Assembly: GCA_902728285.1 (NCBI GenBank)
Contig: CACVBU010001147.1
Location: 128,443 to 192,442, forward strand
DNA from: Clytia hemisphaerica
Lineage: Eukaryota > Cnidaria > Hydrozoa > Leptothecata > Clytiidae
Length of the DNA: 64,000 nt
Reading direction: 5' to 3'
The translations under genes and the position numbers were made by a program. Under the pieces are notes generated by a model, which saw only the letters and a list, made by a program, of their open reading frames with translations, was not told the DNA's origin and did not search any database. Shown in pieces: positions 22,101-28,999 of this stretch (positions within the stretch are counted from its first letter, which is position 1; each line of letters opens with the position of its first letter).

Positions 22101-23968
22101 TGGAAATCAGGGTATATATTCGATGACTACTCATTCTACCAATCTTAATTGCGAAGAGTGAATATATCGAGTTGAATGTAATGTTACTTGAAAGTCTGTT
22201 GATAACATTTTCTTTTTGGGTATGCATAATGTTTTCCATTCTGTTGCTATAGTAACTAATCAGTCATGCTCTCTACACTTTTGAATTTCAGCAAGCTGAT
22301 GAGTCTCTCAACTTCGAGGAACAAATCTTAGAAGCCGCCAAATCGATCACGGCGGCCGCTGGTGCACTCGTCAAAGCCGCAACCGCTGCTCAAAGGGAAC
22401 TTGTCGCCACCGGAAGGGTGAGTGCTTATATTCTTTGAAACTCAACGATTTTGTTTTGTTTTCGGTCCCGTTAAACACTAGTGTAGTTTTAAGGCTGGAA
22501 GTTTGTTAAAAGTGGTCTTATACAAGCGCCGAAAACAAATTTGAAATAAACCGCTTATATAGCTGACAGCTTTTAACAAAATTTCACTCAAGATGGGGGC
22601 CTATAATAGGATTTGATGTCTCCTAGTTAAAAAAAAAAAACCAAGAAGCCCTTTAAACCCCGGTGTTCTGTCTGTAAACTGTTTGAATATGTAATTTAAC
22701 ATTTACTGCTCTGCAAACGCGCGCGATTTTTTTGAAAACTGTGCGTGGAATTTATGGAAATGATGGTACTTGGGAATTGTGGATACAAAGATGATGCTGG
22801 TGGTATGACAACGTTTTCTATTTTCATTTCCCAAAAAATAGGTATCTTTCTCGTGATTGTTTCGGTTGAGCAATACTTAATGAAATACTTTTCAGAGGAA
22901 ATATCCTCTAACCCTGCCACCTATTATAGGCTCCCGTCTGCTTGGTCGGTTCATAAACAACAACAAAATTACTTTAAAGAAGAAACTTTCTAAAATGTCG
23001 ACATATTTTTATTTTCTTTCCACAGGCTGACTCAGAAAATGGCGAAGATTGGTCACAAAGTATTATTGCTGCCGTAAGCCCTTTTTGTTTTTTGTTATTG
23101 ATTAAATAAGTGCAGTTTTAGCCTCGCAAACTCTCCAAACTCACCTTAATATAGTCTCAGTTTGATGTTTTTAGATTGTAGTTTTTGATTCTCGTATCTT
23201 TAAAAACCTTTAAGATGAATCGTGTAGCTTACATATTTGTTTACTGTCTCTGAAAGTTAGAACTACTTTTTTATTTTGCACTAACAATATTTCATTGAAA
23301 TTGAACCAAAATTATTTGTCCGTTTCTAGGCTCGCTTGGTTGCTGCGGCAACAGGCTCACTTTGTGAGGCTGCAAATGCCGCCATTCAGGGTAATTGCAG
23401 TGAAGAGAAACTGGTCGCTTCGTGTAAAGCAGTCTCCAACTCTACAGCTCAACTCTTACTTGCTTGCAAACAGCATGCTGATCCTACTAGCAAAACTCAA
23501 CGAGGATTACAAGTAAATTTGATATATTGTTTGCTTTATATTTCTGCTTTTGAAATATTTTTCCTTTCAAAGCTTCATAATCTAAAAACTGTTCTATCTG
23601 TCTTAAACTGCGACTTTGATATTTTTCAATTTTTAGTTTGAAACGTAGCACTTGAGTATTTAAAGCATTTGTAATGATAAACTTTTATCGTATTTTTCTC
23701 ATTTTAGAATGCTGGTCAAGCGGTCAAGCGGGCCGCCGATGCGTTAGTAAAGGCCGCTCAAGGCTCTGCGTTCTTCCAAGAAGAAATCGAAGTTAACATT
23801 TCCATCGGAACTTCAGACGACTACAACGCAGAACTTGAAATGCAAGAATTGATCTTACGTAAACAGCGTGAACTGGAAAAAGCGCGCGCTAAGCTAAAGA
23901 TCATCAAAACATCGCGTTTCCGTGACGACGAAGAAGAGGAAGAAGAAGGAGGAGAGCAACAGCAATAA
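181..23968 (+). CDS. Talin A, 3' portion (F2 end to C-terminus), spliced
   Basis: Talin links integrin beta tails to actin and recruits vinculin at adhesions. Spliced exons: 181-285, 584-739, 1028-1129, 1421-1819, 2194-2354, 2525-2675, 3812-4402, 4758-4889, 5388-5531, 5890-6102, 6366-6500, 6839-6967, 7284-7595, 8722-8847, 9327-9664, 9849-9943, 11763-11974, 12366-12509, optional 12701-12721, 12964-13125, 13703-13843, 14263-14444, 14952-15084, 15426-15527, 15896-16216, 16652-16900, 17125-17271, 17649-18002, 18393-18518, 18852-18968, 19258-19440, 20073-20283, 20827-20951, 22292-22417, 23026-23073, 23330-23512, 23708-23968. They join in frame to 2271 residues without the microexon. All junctions are GT-AG. 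The product follows talin order: F3, linker, R1-R13, dimerisation helix. The start and roughly 295 N-terminal residues lie upstream of the window. It is a tandem paralogue of the gene at 39006. Identification as talin is secure; single exon borders could be off by a few bases. Confidence 0.95.
1211..1379. mobile_element. Pogo/Tigger-like MITE (CTCGAAC/GTTCGAG family) in talin A intron
   Basis: An intronic element with degraded inverted ends: the left end reads GGAGTGTCTATGACTCGAAC, and the right end GGTTCGAGTTAACGAG runs to a terminal CCACTG. Internal GTTCGAGTTAAG motifs match the better-preserved copy at 61051-61210. TA target duplications and CAGT-type ends are typical of pogo/Tigger relatives. 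Confidence 0.6.
1421..1819 (+). CDS. Talin A F3-R1 linker exon
   Basis: A single 133-codon exon encodes the flexible linker between the FERM head and rod domain R1. It is low-complexity and polar, and begins right after the LKK end of F3. It keeps segments close to vertebrate talin, including DEESTMLED, GSVAIPAVIRAG and HQPPLGH. In vertebrates the linker contains the calpain cut site; whether this one is cleaved is unknown. Talin B's linker exon is only 88 codons and lacks the first two segments. Splice sites: acceptor CAG at 1418-1420, donor GT at 1820. Confidence 0.9.
2194..2675 (+). CDS. Talin A rod domain R1 (first part)
   Basis: Two exons (2194-2354 and 2525-2675, joined in phase 2, 104 codons) encode the start of R1. 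The first reads from QSLKWMDDQKEISK into the helix with AAIVSLTSGDPEGFNYTAIG; the codon split across the junction restores STINSNLEEL. R1 is a five-helix bundle in talin. The talin B equivalents are 161 and 154 nt, and the first exon is identical in length between paralogues. Confidence 0.92.
2934..3170. repeat. Interspersed repeat also found inverted at 31085-31547
   Basis: This segment, with GATAGGGATAGAGTTCTATT and GGGGATGAAATCGAAGTCAA, is similar to the reverse complement of the spacer sequence around 31085-31140 and 31370-31547. It therefore marks a dispersed repeat family. It lies in the talin A intron just left of the hAT-like element. Confidence 0.55.
3223..3786. mobile_element. hAT-like non-autonomous element with flanking duplication
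   Basis: The ends read CAGGGGGGGGTCTTGCAGTT and its near-complement TAACTGCATGACCCCCCCCC with a final TG. The motif ATACTGT directly flanks both sides, as a target duplication. CAGGG-type ends fit the hAT superfamily, although the visible duplication is 7 rather than 8 bp. There is no coding capacity. It fills most of the 2676-3811 intron. Confidence 0.65.
3812..4402 (+). CDS. Talin A R1 end, R2 and R3 start, one large exon
   Basis: A 197-codon exon starts with PRQDLLTHAGEIG and ends with MVRQAKILAQ. It covers the last R1 helix, the R2 four-helix bundle and the start of R3. Alanine-rich amphipathic helices are visible, including LLLQLAKAVANATAALVLEA and TTSQLVACTKVLAPHI. Talin B carries the same sequence split by a 2.4-kb intron after the residues matching VQGAC here. 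Antisense open frames over this exon are shadows of its codon bias. Confidence 0.95.
4758..5531 (+). CDS. Talin A R3-R4 exons
   Basis: Exons 4758-4889 (44 codons) and 5388-5531 (48 codons) encode the rest of R3 and the start of R4. The first contains KRLLAAAKVLADATAKLVEA, matching a vinculin-binding helix of vertebrate R3, the rod bundle that unfolds first under force. The second contains LRVATNAAASNALKKKLIRR. The donor after AAKQ at 5531 is specific to talin A; B reads through this point. Confidence 0.93.
5890..6967 (+). CDS. Talin A R4 and start of R5
   Basis: Exons 5890-6102 (71 codons), 6366-6500 (45 codons) and 6839-6967 (43 codons). The first begins AVASATQLTSAAKAAG and ends ASKNFIP; the second spans PGSRLVANSKAAVPTVGDN; the third starts AAEACGSLEIDNALAAVKAL and ends LRPFPDDN. 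The order matches vertebrate R4 and the first helix of R5. The latter two exons have the same lengths as in talin B (135 and 129 nt). Confidence 0.93.
7284..8847 (+). CDS. Talin A R5-R6 exons
   Basis: Exon 7284-7595 (104 codons) carries MAQLLTAAAQGNDSYTGIAA and VRGVAATSEKPSDQ, the R5 core. Exon 8722-8847 (42 codons) carries NNVVNCLPGQRVVEDA, matching the SCLPGQRDVDNA segment of vertebrate R6. The intron between them (7596-8721) is 1.1 kb. Parts of the first exon are nearly identical at DNA level to talin B 51635-51946. Confidence 0.94.
7596..8721 (+). other. 1.1-kb talin A intron, no element identified
   Basis: AT-rich intron between R5 and R6 exons. Neither an RNA gene nor paired transposon ends could be found. 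Confidence 0.5.
8984..9233. mobile_element. MITE, GGGCTNTTCCAGAA family, copy 1
   Basis: Ends GGGCTTTTCCAGAAG and TTTTCTGGAAAAGCCC form an inverted repeat around about 250 bp. The internal TACCCCTTTTGAGGAGGTC is shared with the copies at 13219 and 62712. It lies in the talin A intron 8848-9326. Confidence 0.7.
9327..9943 (+). CDS. Talin A R6 end and R7 start
   Basis: Exon 9327-9664 (338 nt) starts FPVSEDPFSQVQERLNESS and ends in the helix containing SSRLLLASKSLAADPGAPNA. It joins in phase 2 to exon 9849-9943, GVTDAINQLLNEALTTAPG. The second exon ends in phase 1 after NIEG, where A has a 1.8-kb transposon-bearing intron absent from talin B. The 3' end of the first exon is almost identical to B 52918-52970. 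Confidence 0.93.
10002..10115. mobile_element. Degraded MITE fragment (GTTGACGCTCKCTAA family)
   Basis: AGTTGACGCTCGCTAAAGTC followed by AAAGGGGAATTGGC resembles the start of the elements at 55206 and 63211. The right end is not clear. It lies in the talin A intron 9944-11762. Confidence 0.45.
10333..10949. mobile_element. piggyBac-like non-autonomous element, copy 1
   Basis: It is bounded by TTAA on both sides (10329-10332 and 10950-10953), with ends CCCTTTGAGTGCCAGGG and CGGCACTTAAAGGG. TTAA duplication and CCC-starting ends are the piggyBac hallmark. It is 617 bp with no transposase frame, and is nearly identical to the copy at 11074. Confidence 0.8.
11074..11693. mobile_element. piggyBac-like non-autonomous element, copy 2
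   Basis: It has the same orientation and nearly the same sequence as copy 1, with TTAA at 11070-11073 and 11694-11697. By eye the differences are a G-run length, an extra CAG and a missing G. It ends 69 bp before the talin A exon at 11763. The two copies are 124 bp apart in one intron. Confidence 0.8.
11763..11974 (+). CDS. Talin A R7 exon after the transposon-bearing intron
   Basis: Starting in phase 1, this 212-nt exon encodes VAHVLENPVEPVNEASFF, then CLDTATERSQQLAQSM and ASDAVCQLTESTAQ. The residues match talin B 54034-54172 plus 54500-54667, but B places its intron 14 codons later, after PVNE. The summed exon lengths agree exactly (95+212 against 139+168 nt), which supports both models. 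Confidence 0.93.
12366..13843 (+). CDS. Talin A R8 and return into R7
   Basis: Exons 12366-12509 (48 codons), 12964-13125 (54 codons) and 13703-13843 (47 codons), with an optional microexon at 12701-12721. R8 is the bundle inserted in R7 and is a hub for RIAM, vinculin and DLC1-type ligands in vertebrates. Visible are AYLVAISDPSSTAGRAG, ILSAATVIAKHTAGLCNACK and the vinculin-binding-site-like FVQSAKDVANNTANLVKFIK. The last exon carries VYAANMTPDNRNEC and PLLEAVDSL, where the chain re-enters R7. Lengths match talin B (144, 162, 141 nt). Confidence 0.94.
12701..12721 (+). CDS. Candidate 21-nt microexon of talin A
   Basis: A phase-0, 21-nt open segment encoding DEKQYYR is flanked by a pyrimidine-rich acceptor (TTTCTTTTAG) and a donor (GGTAAGAA). 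It lies inside the 454-nt intron between 12509 and 12964. Inclusion adds seven residues after the NNSQQQ end of the upstream exon without changing the frame. By alignment the insertion falls in the loop between the first two helices of R8. Talin B has no equivalent in its 55174-55625 intron. It could be a chance open triplet run between fortuitous splice-like signals, so it is a candidate only. Confidence 0.5.
13219..13497. mobile_element. MITE, GGGCTNTTCCAGAA family, copy 2
   Basis: Ends GGGCTATTCCAGAAATAG and TTTCTGGAATAGCCC are near-perfect inverted repeats. The interior has GGTGTGACGTCCAGGGTGG, shared with the 62712 copy. It lies in the talin A intron 13126-13702. The short open frame inside (13312-13494) is transposon sequence, not a gene. 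Confidence 0.75.
14263..16216 (+). CDS. Talin A R9 exons
   Basis: Exons 14263-14444, 14952-15084, 15426-15527 and 15896-16216. R9 binds F3 in vertebrate talin and holds it autoinhibited. Recognisable segments are ENAPGQQECDQAGDMINRAI, KIDQASLAAISNNLKP, LANLADPLADSAIGFASKL and TVCESAAALVYATKDAGGN. By my alignment the glutamate of CESA sits at the position of human talin-1 E1770, the main autoinhibition residue. A has an intron after RIGHA (15527) that B lacks, and lacks B's intron after GGNPK. Confidence 0.94.
16258..16406. mobile_element. Pogo/Tigger-like MITE in talin A intron
   Basis: TA on each side, with ends TAGTCGACTCTCTCTAATTT and the complement of CAGTCAACTCACTCTAATTC. It is about 149 bp with no coding capacity. 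An internal GAAGAAAATTTTTGAAGA-like hairpin follows the left end. Confidence 0.7.
16652..18002 (+). CDS. Talin A R10 to start of R11
   Basis: Exons 16652-16900 (83 codons), 17125-17271 (49 codons) and 17649-18002 (118 codons). Segments include HMVKHLKNIARHSQDMVGKS, NLVVAAGNVQSSPNDSYAK, VSYVLATLQAGSVGTQECI and LVEDTKSLVVAAQGSQEQLA. The VSYVLATLQAG helix matches the vertebrate R10 vinculin-binding site (VSHVLAALQAG). The intron after NEN at 17271 is absent in talin B. The first two exons are the ones with decayed copies at 27998-28999. Confidence 0.94.
17411..17580. mobile_element. Pogo/Tigger-like MITE in talin A intron
   Basis: It starts CAGACTCTCGCTTATTCG after TA and ends CGAATTAGTGAGAGGCAACTG before TA. 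Several internal ATTCGAATC motifs are present. It lies in the intron 17272-17648 between two R10 exons. Confidence 0.65.
18393..20283 (+). CDS. Talin A R11-R12 exons
   Basis: Exons 18393-18518, 18852-18968, 19258-19440 and 20073-20283. Segments include VMLLMSAKDVATALTDLID, TMVTSVSSLLKTVRSVEDEA, RATKGVTLATAKAVSAGNSG and VLDHVASVIVHPTPQKKQ. R11 contains the second integrin-binding site in vertebrates, and R12 lies just before the actin-binding domain. Exon 19258-19440 is 61 codons against 62 in B and contains a run of about 51 bases identical to B 62510-62695. Confidence 0.94.
19887..20024. mobile_element. Short inverted-repeat element related to the 3223 hAT-like copy
   Basis: GGTCAAGCAGTAAGTACAAG and CTTGTACTAACTGCTTGACC form an inverted repeat. 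The right end continues into a C run and TGG like the 3223-3786 element, while the left G run is missing. It lies in the talin A intron 19441-20072. Confidence 0.6.
20501..20749. mobile_element. MITE, TACCTTAAGGGAAG family
   Basis: Near-perfect ends TACCTTAAGGGAAGAAAT and ATTTCTTTCCTTAAGGTA, with CGCGAAA-rich interior. It lies in the talin A intron 20284-20826 close to the R13 entry exon. A degraded relative is at 43404-43578. Confidence 0.75.
20827..22417 (+). CDS. Talin A start of R13 (I/LWEQ, THATCH) domain
   Basis: Exons 20827-20951 and 22292-22417 follow a phase-1 junction that restores KGSDWVNPEDPNVIAENELL, the signature entry into the I/LWEQ actin-binding domain. They continue through LGAAASIEAAARKLAELKPR and ADESLNFEEQILEAAKSI. 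The second exon ends in phase 0 after LVATGR. Two alternative sets of terminal exons follow, at 23026 and 24692. Confidence 0.94.
21012..21645. mobile_element. Probable inverted-repeat element with repeated TAAGAAC motifs
   Basis: The left end TTTTATAAGGACGCCTGC and the right end read backwards (TTTTATGAGAACCGCTTAC) are imperfect inverted repeats. The interior has many TTAAGAACA motifs. It sits in the 1340-bp talin A intron 20952-22291. The boundaries are approximate. Confidence 0.4.
23026..23968 (+). CDS. Talin A proximal terminal cassette: end of R13 plus dimerisation helix
   Basis: Exons 23026-23073 (16 codons), 23330-23512 (61 codons) and 23708-23968 (86 codons plus stop). They complete the THATCH core, for example WSQSIIAAARLVAAATGSL, and the coiled-coil dimerisation helix with ILRKQRELEKARAKL. 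The stop TAA is at 23966-23968. At the position of the human actin-binding KVK triplet (about 2443-2445) this cassette reads KQH. The tail after the coiled coil is highly acidic, a run of glutamates followed by GGEQQQ, unlike vertebrate talin. The domains match vertebrate R13 and dimerisation helix in order. Confidence 0.93.
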
Positions 23969-24691
23969 AACGAACACACTCCTCCGTTGGTTTCTTTTTT
24001 AGTGTGTAACCAATCAGGTCACTTCTAGGTGGCGCGTGTTTGATCAAATAGAATATACCTGGACTTCTGATTGGTTAATTTTACCAGCCACGCGTTTGTT
24101 TCAAACTTGTTTTGAAGTATTCGTTGATCGTATACATTGACGTTACAAGACATATTGGGTGCCAAAGGCGCGCCCATTTGAACAGCTGCTAGAGAAATTT
24201 TTTTAGAATCTTTTATTTTATATCGAAAAATTTATAAAGATTTTCTTTCTTTTATATATATTTCCTTTTTTTTGTGAACTTGACGATTTTGTTTCTTCAC
24301 TTGCCTACCAAAAATAAATTCATTTCGATTGCCAAATTGAGAATTATTTTCTGAAAAGATTAACGGATTCTGGTTTTTGTTTCCGTTCTTTTTTTTATAG
24401 ACACAGCATTATTATTAATGAATTGTACAGAACTTTTTTTGTCTTTTGTTTTTTTTTCTAGAATAATAAAGTAATTAATTACAAGAGATATTAACATAAA
24501 TTGAAATGAGGTTTCGACCTTAATCACGTTTTATTTTTATCCCGTTGCGTCGTTTCCAAACTCCAACTACTTTGTACCGGGTATAAATATATAGGCCCCC
24601 ATCTCTGACATTATATTGCCTTATATGACATTTTTCAACTGGTAATGCTTCAGCTGTACTCATTTTTCTTTTCATTTCTTCTCTTGAACAG
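23969..24691 (+). terminator. Talin A proximal 3' UTR with polyadenylation signals
   Basis: This 723-bp stretch between the two terminal cassettes is AT-rich with long T runs. AATAAA hexamers lie at 24313-24318 and 24465-24470, consistent with 3' ends for the proximal isoform. Choosing the distal cassette would require skipping or splicing past these sites. Confidence 0.6.
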
Positions 24692-26347
24692 GCTGGTAGC
24701 GATGCAGGAATGGATGGGCAATGGTCTCAAGGTCTTATTTCAGCTGTAAGTCTCATATATTTATATTATCAATTGTAAAGTCAAATTTTTGTTGAAATGA
24801 TATTTAAACTTCAACCATTGTTGACTTGAATGGTATTGTTTCTTGTGTTACTTTAATTGGATAAATTTTCGCGGTTGAGCTCATCCGCGAAATTTTAAGA
24901 TTTCGTGGGGATTTAAATTCGCGGTTGACACAATTGCCAGACAATATTTTCCCGATGTTGTGCCTTATACTGCCAAATCTTGCATGTAGGTTGTTGAGAT
25001 ACGCATTGGTAACGTTTTTTTTATGCTAGAAAACTTTTAGAAAATAACTTACTTGACATATAGAAATGAGTTTTATTTAAAATATTTTGCGGATAAGGTC
25101 TTTCAAACTTTCTATTGGGACTTGATTTCGCGGATGACACATAAAAGCGCGAAATCTGCGAAATTTTATCCCATTAGTATCTTTCCAAACTAGATCCCAC
25201 AAAAACTCTTGTTTTGAGATTTCCTCAGAAAGATAAAGAATGCCATATAGAAGCTAATAGTTTTACAGAAAATATGAACCCTCGATTTGTTTCAATTTTA
25301 GGCCCGTATGGTGGTCGCAACAATTGGTTCACTATGTGAAACAGCTAATAGCGCTTGCCAAGGGAATGCTACTGAAGAAAGAATCATTGCTTCAGCTAAG
25401 GGTGTGGCCAGTTCCACTGCACAGCTTTTGCTGGCCTCACGTGTTAAAGCAGATGCAAATAGTAAACCACAAAGGAATTTACAGGTATGTCGTTTTAATG
25501 TGGGAAATATCCCTCCTAGAGAAGGCGGATTCCAAGAAAGGGGGACATTTAGGAAGAGAAGTTGACATTAATGTATGATTTTCTACATTTTAGTACTTTT
25601 CCGGGGTATTTGCTAAATTTTCAAATATTTATATTGGTATGTGAATGTCGCCGTTGAAAAAGGTCCAATCTCAAAATTATTGTCTGAGAAAGGCTAGCTA
25701 GACAGAAAAATTCTTAGCTTTCTCAAACACTAATCTTGTGATTGGCCTGCTTTTGATTTGTCAACGGTGTAAGCAGTCAAAAACTTGGTGTTTTGAGGGG
25801 ACAAGCTGGAGTTTTTACAAGCTCTTATTTGATTTGGTTGGTCGTTAAGATGTAATAAAAGAATCTTATTACTTTTTCTAAAGAACGCGTCATCTCTATC
25901 ACTTTAAATGACAAATTAGTGAAGTATCTTTTAAAAACTCCAAGGCATCTCGTTTTGAGGAGGAAGATGTTTTTTTTAAGACGGGGAATAGGATGTCCCT
26001 GGATTAACCGAGTTGAACATTTAAGACTATCCATCTGGCATTGTAAATTTTCCAATAAATTGATAGGTTCGATGATCAAGTAAATTATTCACTGACTTCT
26101 ATTTCACTTCTAGATTGCTGGTAACGACGTGAAGCGAGCGACAGATATGTTAGTGCGTGCGGCCACCAACCAAGGGGAATTTGTAGTAGAGGTTAAAGTT
26201 GAAACGACCAAAGAACGCAAAATGCACGGCATCCGACAAGAGCGTGAAGCTGAAAACGATGTCAATAGAATCGAACGTGAATTAGAAGAGGCTCGAATGA
26301 AATTATTACAAGCACGTAAAACGAAGAATAAATTCAAGGGAAAATAA
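24692..26347 (+). CDS. Alternative distal terminal cassette of talin A
   Basis: Exons 24692-24745 (18 codons), 25302-25484 (61 codons) and 26114-26347 (77 codons plus TAA) are homologous, exon for exon, to the proximal cassette. All are in phase 0, so the exon ending at 22417 can splice directly to 24692. The first reads GMDGQWSQGLISA, closer to vertebrate talin than the proximal WSQSIIA. The second keeps RVKAD where vertebrates have KVKAD. The third ends in a basic coiled coil, RIERELEEARMKLLQARK. Open frames, splice sites and conserved residues argue against decay. It is either an alternative C-terminus or the stranded 3' end of a lost gene copy. Confidence 0.85.
24850..25180. mobile_element. 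MITE, CGCGAAATTTAATC family, in the distal cassette intron
   Basis: The left end TTACTTTAATTGGATAAATT and the right end AAATTTTATCCCATTAGTA are imperfect inverted repeats, with TTCGCGGTTGA inside. The same family occurs at 50295-50614. It lies between distal terminal exons 24745 and 25302. Confidence 0.6.
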
Positions 26348-26521
26348 ACAAAAACACGGACGTCTATTTTTGTGGTGTCGTGCGTGTGTACGGGGATGAA
26401 CAAACAAACAATACGTCATTTACATCCATTTTGGGGATGGCGTAGAGGGACTGCTATGACGTCATTTCGAGTTAAATTGTCATTGAACTTGTTCGAGCTA
26501 CTACAACTCTACAAATTAATT

Positions 26522-26527
26522 AATAAA
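26522..26527 (+). terminator. Polyadenylation signal for the distal cassette
   Basis: An AATAAA hexamer lies 175 bp after the distal stop codon, followed by AT- and T-rich sequence. It is consistent with an independent 3' end for the distal talin A isoform. Confidence 0.5.
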
Positions 26528-26529
26528 AG

Positions 26530-26950
26530 AATTGACTATATATTTATAAAATACAACCCGAAGAATCGTTCTGTTATTTTTTTCATTTTCTTAACAAAAC
26601 CAAATCTTACAAAATTTTGGTTTTATTTTCATAGTGTAACACGGTGACCAGAAAATCACGTGACATTTTTTTTAAGAATATCCAAATTTTTTTTTTACAA
26701 TGTTTTTTGTTATATGAATTTTTGTCTTTAGTTAGCTTATATGCTCTCCTCTTTTGTATGAAACATTTTTTCCACGTGAAAGTGCTGTGTAAATTTGCAC
26801 CGAAATCATTTATCATTATCAATAGTATTATTAAATTAAAGCAGAATTATGTTAATTTTTTAGGAAAAGAAATTCTTCAAATCTTAAAAAAAAACTTTAT
26901 GAAAAAAATAATCAATTTAAAACGTTTGACAAGTCAGAGGAAGATATCAT
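26530..26950. other. Spacer after the distal cassette, no gene seen
   Basis: AT-rich sequence with T and A runs. The short open frames on either strand have no recognisable domain and no coding bias. Confidence 0.5.
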
Positions 26951-27246
26951 AGGGTCCGCCCCCCCCCCAGAAATTTGGGGATACCTAAAAAGTGTTAAAA
27001 AAGCCAGGTACCTGGAAGTATTCTTAAATTTAGGGGGTACCTGATAAGTTTGGGGGTACCTGCGTTTTCATTAGTGGCAGTGGGGGCTGTTGTTTTTGTA
27101 TGAAGTATTTTCCTTAAGTAACCCAACTTTCTAATTTTGAATTGAACCATTTCATTCAGAATACTTTATAAAAAGCGAGTAACTGAAAGTTGAAAGCTAC
27201 TTTAGAATTCTAAAAGTTTTGGAGTACCTGAACCCTGGAGGACCCT
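26951..27246. mobile_element. MITE with AGGGTCC/GGACCCT ends in spacer
   Basis: AGGGTCCGCCCC and GGAGGACCCT invert around about 296 bp, with AT flanking both sides. The interior repeats GGGGGTACCTGA-type motifs. It lies 0.6 kb after the distal talin A stop. Confidence 0.6.
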
Positions 27247-27249
27247 ATG

Positions 27250-27767
27250 GCATATACCACAATGTGAAAGTGTAGCTCAGATATCATACCGTAAGTTGGT
27301 CTAATGTCGACATCCCTCATCTAATTTCGAAACCCTTCTTTTCAGAGATTGAAATATGATGAGAAGGTTAATACTTTCTTTTTTTAAGAACCAGTGAGAT
27401 TTAATTGAGACTTGACTGTTCTTATTTTTAAGCAGTTTGAGTTACGAATTGTTCTTACAAGTATCCTTATTGATTGCAGTACGAAAGTGAGGTAAGATCA
27501 TTAACTTTTTTTTATTTGACCTAAAGCTATGTGGTTAAATTGCTATTTTTTAGCCTGGCGACCCACTTTTGATGGTCATAACTTTTGATCCAAAAAGTTC
27601 CTAGAGTTTAAAATCAGCGTAAATCAAGGTTTAAAAATAATAAAGGTCAAGTTTCAAAAAAAATTAAAACGGAGATCTTTGTACTTTACTTTTTCATTAT
27701 TATTATTATTTTTAAGATTAACTTTCTTGCTTGCACTGTATTAAAATTGTGGATTGCCAATTTTTAG
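27250..27767. other. Spacer between MITE and talin relic
   Basis: Nothing recognisable. A short TACGAAAGTGAG between AG and GTAAG at about 27481 looks exon-like but is too short to assign. Confidence 0.4.
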
Positions 27768-28999
27768 AATATAGGCTTCAGCAAGATTCAACGGATATCC
27801 CTGAGTTCAATTGGAGTAGAAAATTAATCATATTCTCTCCAATCCATTTATCAGATCAGATATTGCTTGACTGTATTCACCAAAGAAAATCGACGTGCTC
27901 CAAAACCCGTCCAAGTCTCCAAAGCGGTGCTAGTCTGAATCGCAAACTTCTTTAGATATACTCTCTATTCTATAAGATAAGAAACTTTTTTCGCTAGAGG
28001 ATGAGCAGAAGCCTAAAGTGGTTCAAGTTTCAAACACGAAAATGCACATGGTTAGACATCTCAGCTCCATTGCACGACACTCTGAAGATATGATAGGAAA
28101 ATCCAACATCAAATCTTAAGACTTGGAAACATCGCTCAAAGTTTGGTCGAAGATTATAACATCCTGTTTGACGGATTGCAGAACCTTAAAGCCCTTAACT
28201 GTGCCAATAGTAGGTTTGTGTGATGTGAATCACAAAAATGGGTCTATAATTTTTACATACCTGTCTCTCATCAGTGACTTGACGAGAATTTTTTGGTTTA
28301 AAAATCTCTTGTGTTTTTAGTTAGTTGAAAATTTAAATTATGTTTAACAATGAATGGGTGTTTGGTTCTACCTGGTCTGTGTTTTATCGTAATTCGAATC
28401 TTTCTCCAATTCTAAGAACATTCTAGGTCTCTTGAAATTTGTATTAAAGAGAGTCAGGTTTAACTTCAGTTTAGACGATGCTAGAAGCAAGTACACGCAT
28501 CATCTACGCCCCCTCCTCACAAACCGGTGGGATTTTATCAGCTAGTGTTAGATAAATTAACGGACCAAAACTCGATGGTGATTGATATTCCAATGTTTTT
28601 TTATGGCTGAGAATTTGATTTCAATTGTTTTCTAGCGAGAAAATTCAGTACATAGGGGTGGGAACAAATAGTACAATGTTTTGTAGTGAGGATTTGCTTA
28701 TCTGATTATTTTTAGTGGAGACAAAAACTAGAGTATAATCTTGGGGACGATATTTTGGCTAATTTTTCCAGTTGGAAGAATTCCCAGTGGGTCTGTGAGA
28801 AGGGGATGTATCTTCTGTGAGCACATACCTTTTCTTATAAATGGGAAGACGGCTTCTACCAATCTTGGAATCTCTTGGCTCGTCATTCATTAGTCAAATC
28901 ACCACAGCTAGAAAAATTCAATCCTCAAAATCCAACCTTATTTTTGAAAAACAACATAAAAGTAACATTGCTAATAGTAATAGGCTCATCAAGAATGTA
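27768..28999 (+). pseudogene. Decayed talin fragment (R9-R10 exon relics)
   Basis: Three stretches match talin exons in the correct order. 27768-27955 resembles the R9 exon at B 57509-57784 around the ADPLADSAIG region. 27998-28195 clearly matches A 16652-16900, reading HMVRHLSSIARHSEDM then a TAA stop at 28117-28119, and continuing in a shifted frame as LGNIAQSLVEDYNIL. 28838-28999 matches A 17125-17271 and ends in a donor-like AAGAATGTAAG. Stops and frameshifts rule out function. Intronic spacing and collinearity make it a remnant of a genomic talin copy, not a processed retrocopy. The first relic is the weakest match. Confidence 0.8.

Noticed and set aside
24692-26347. Distal terminal exons as a pseudogene
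   Set aside because: All three exons are open, with intact splice sites, consistent phases and conserved functional residues.
27768-28999. Relic as a processed retrocopy
   Set aside because: Non-coding, intron-like spacers separate the relics, so it came from genomic duplication.
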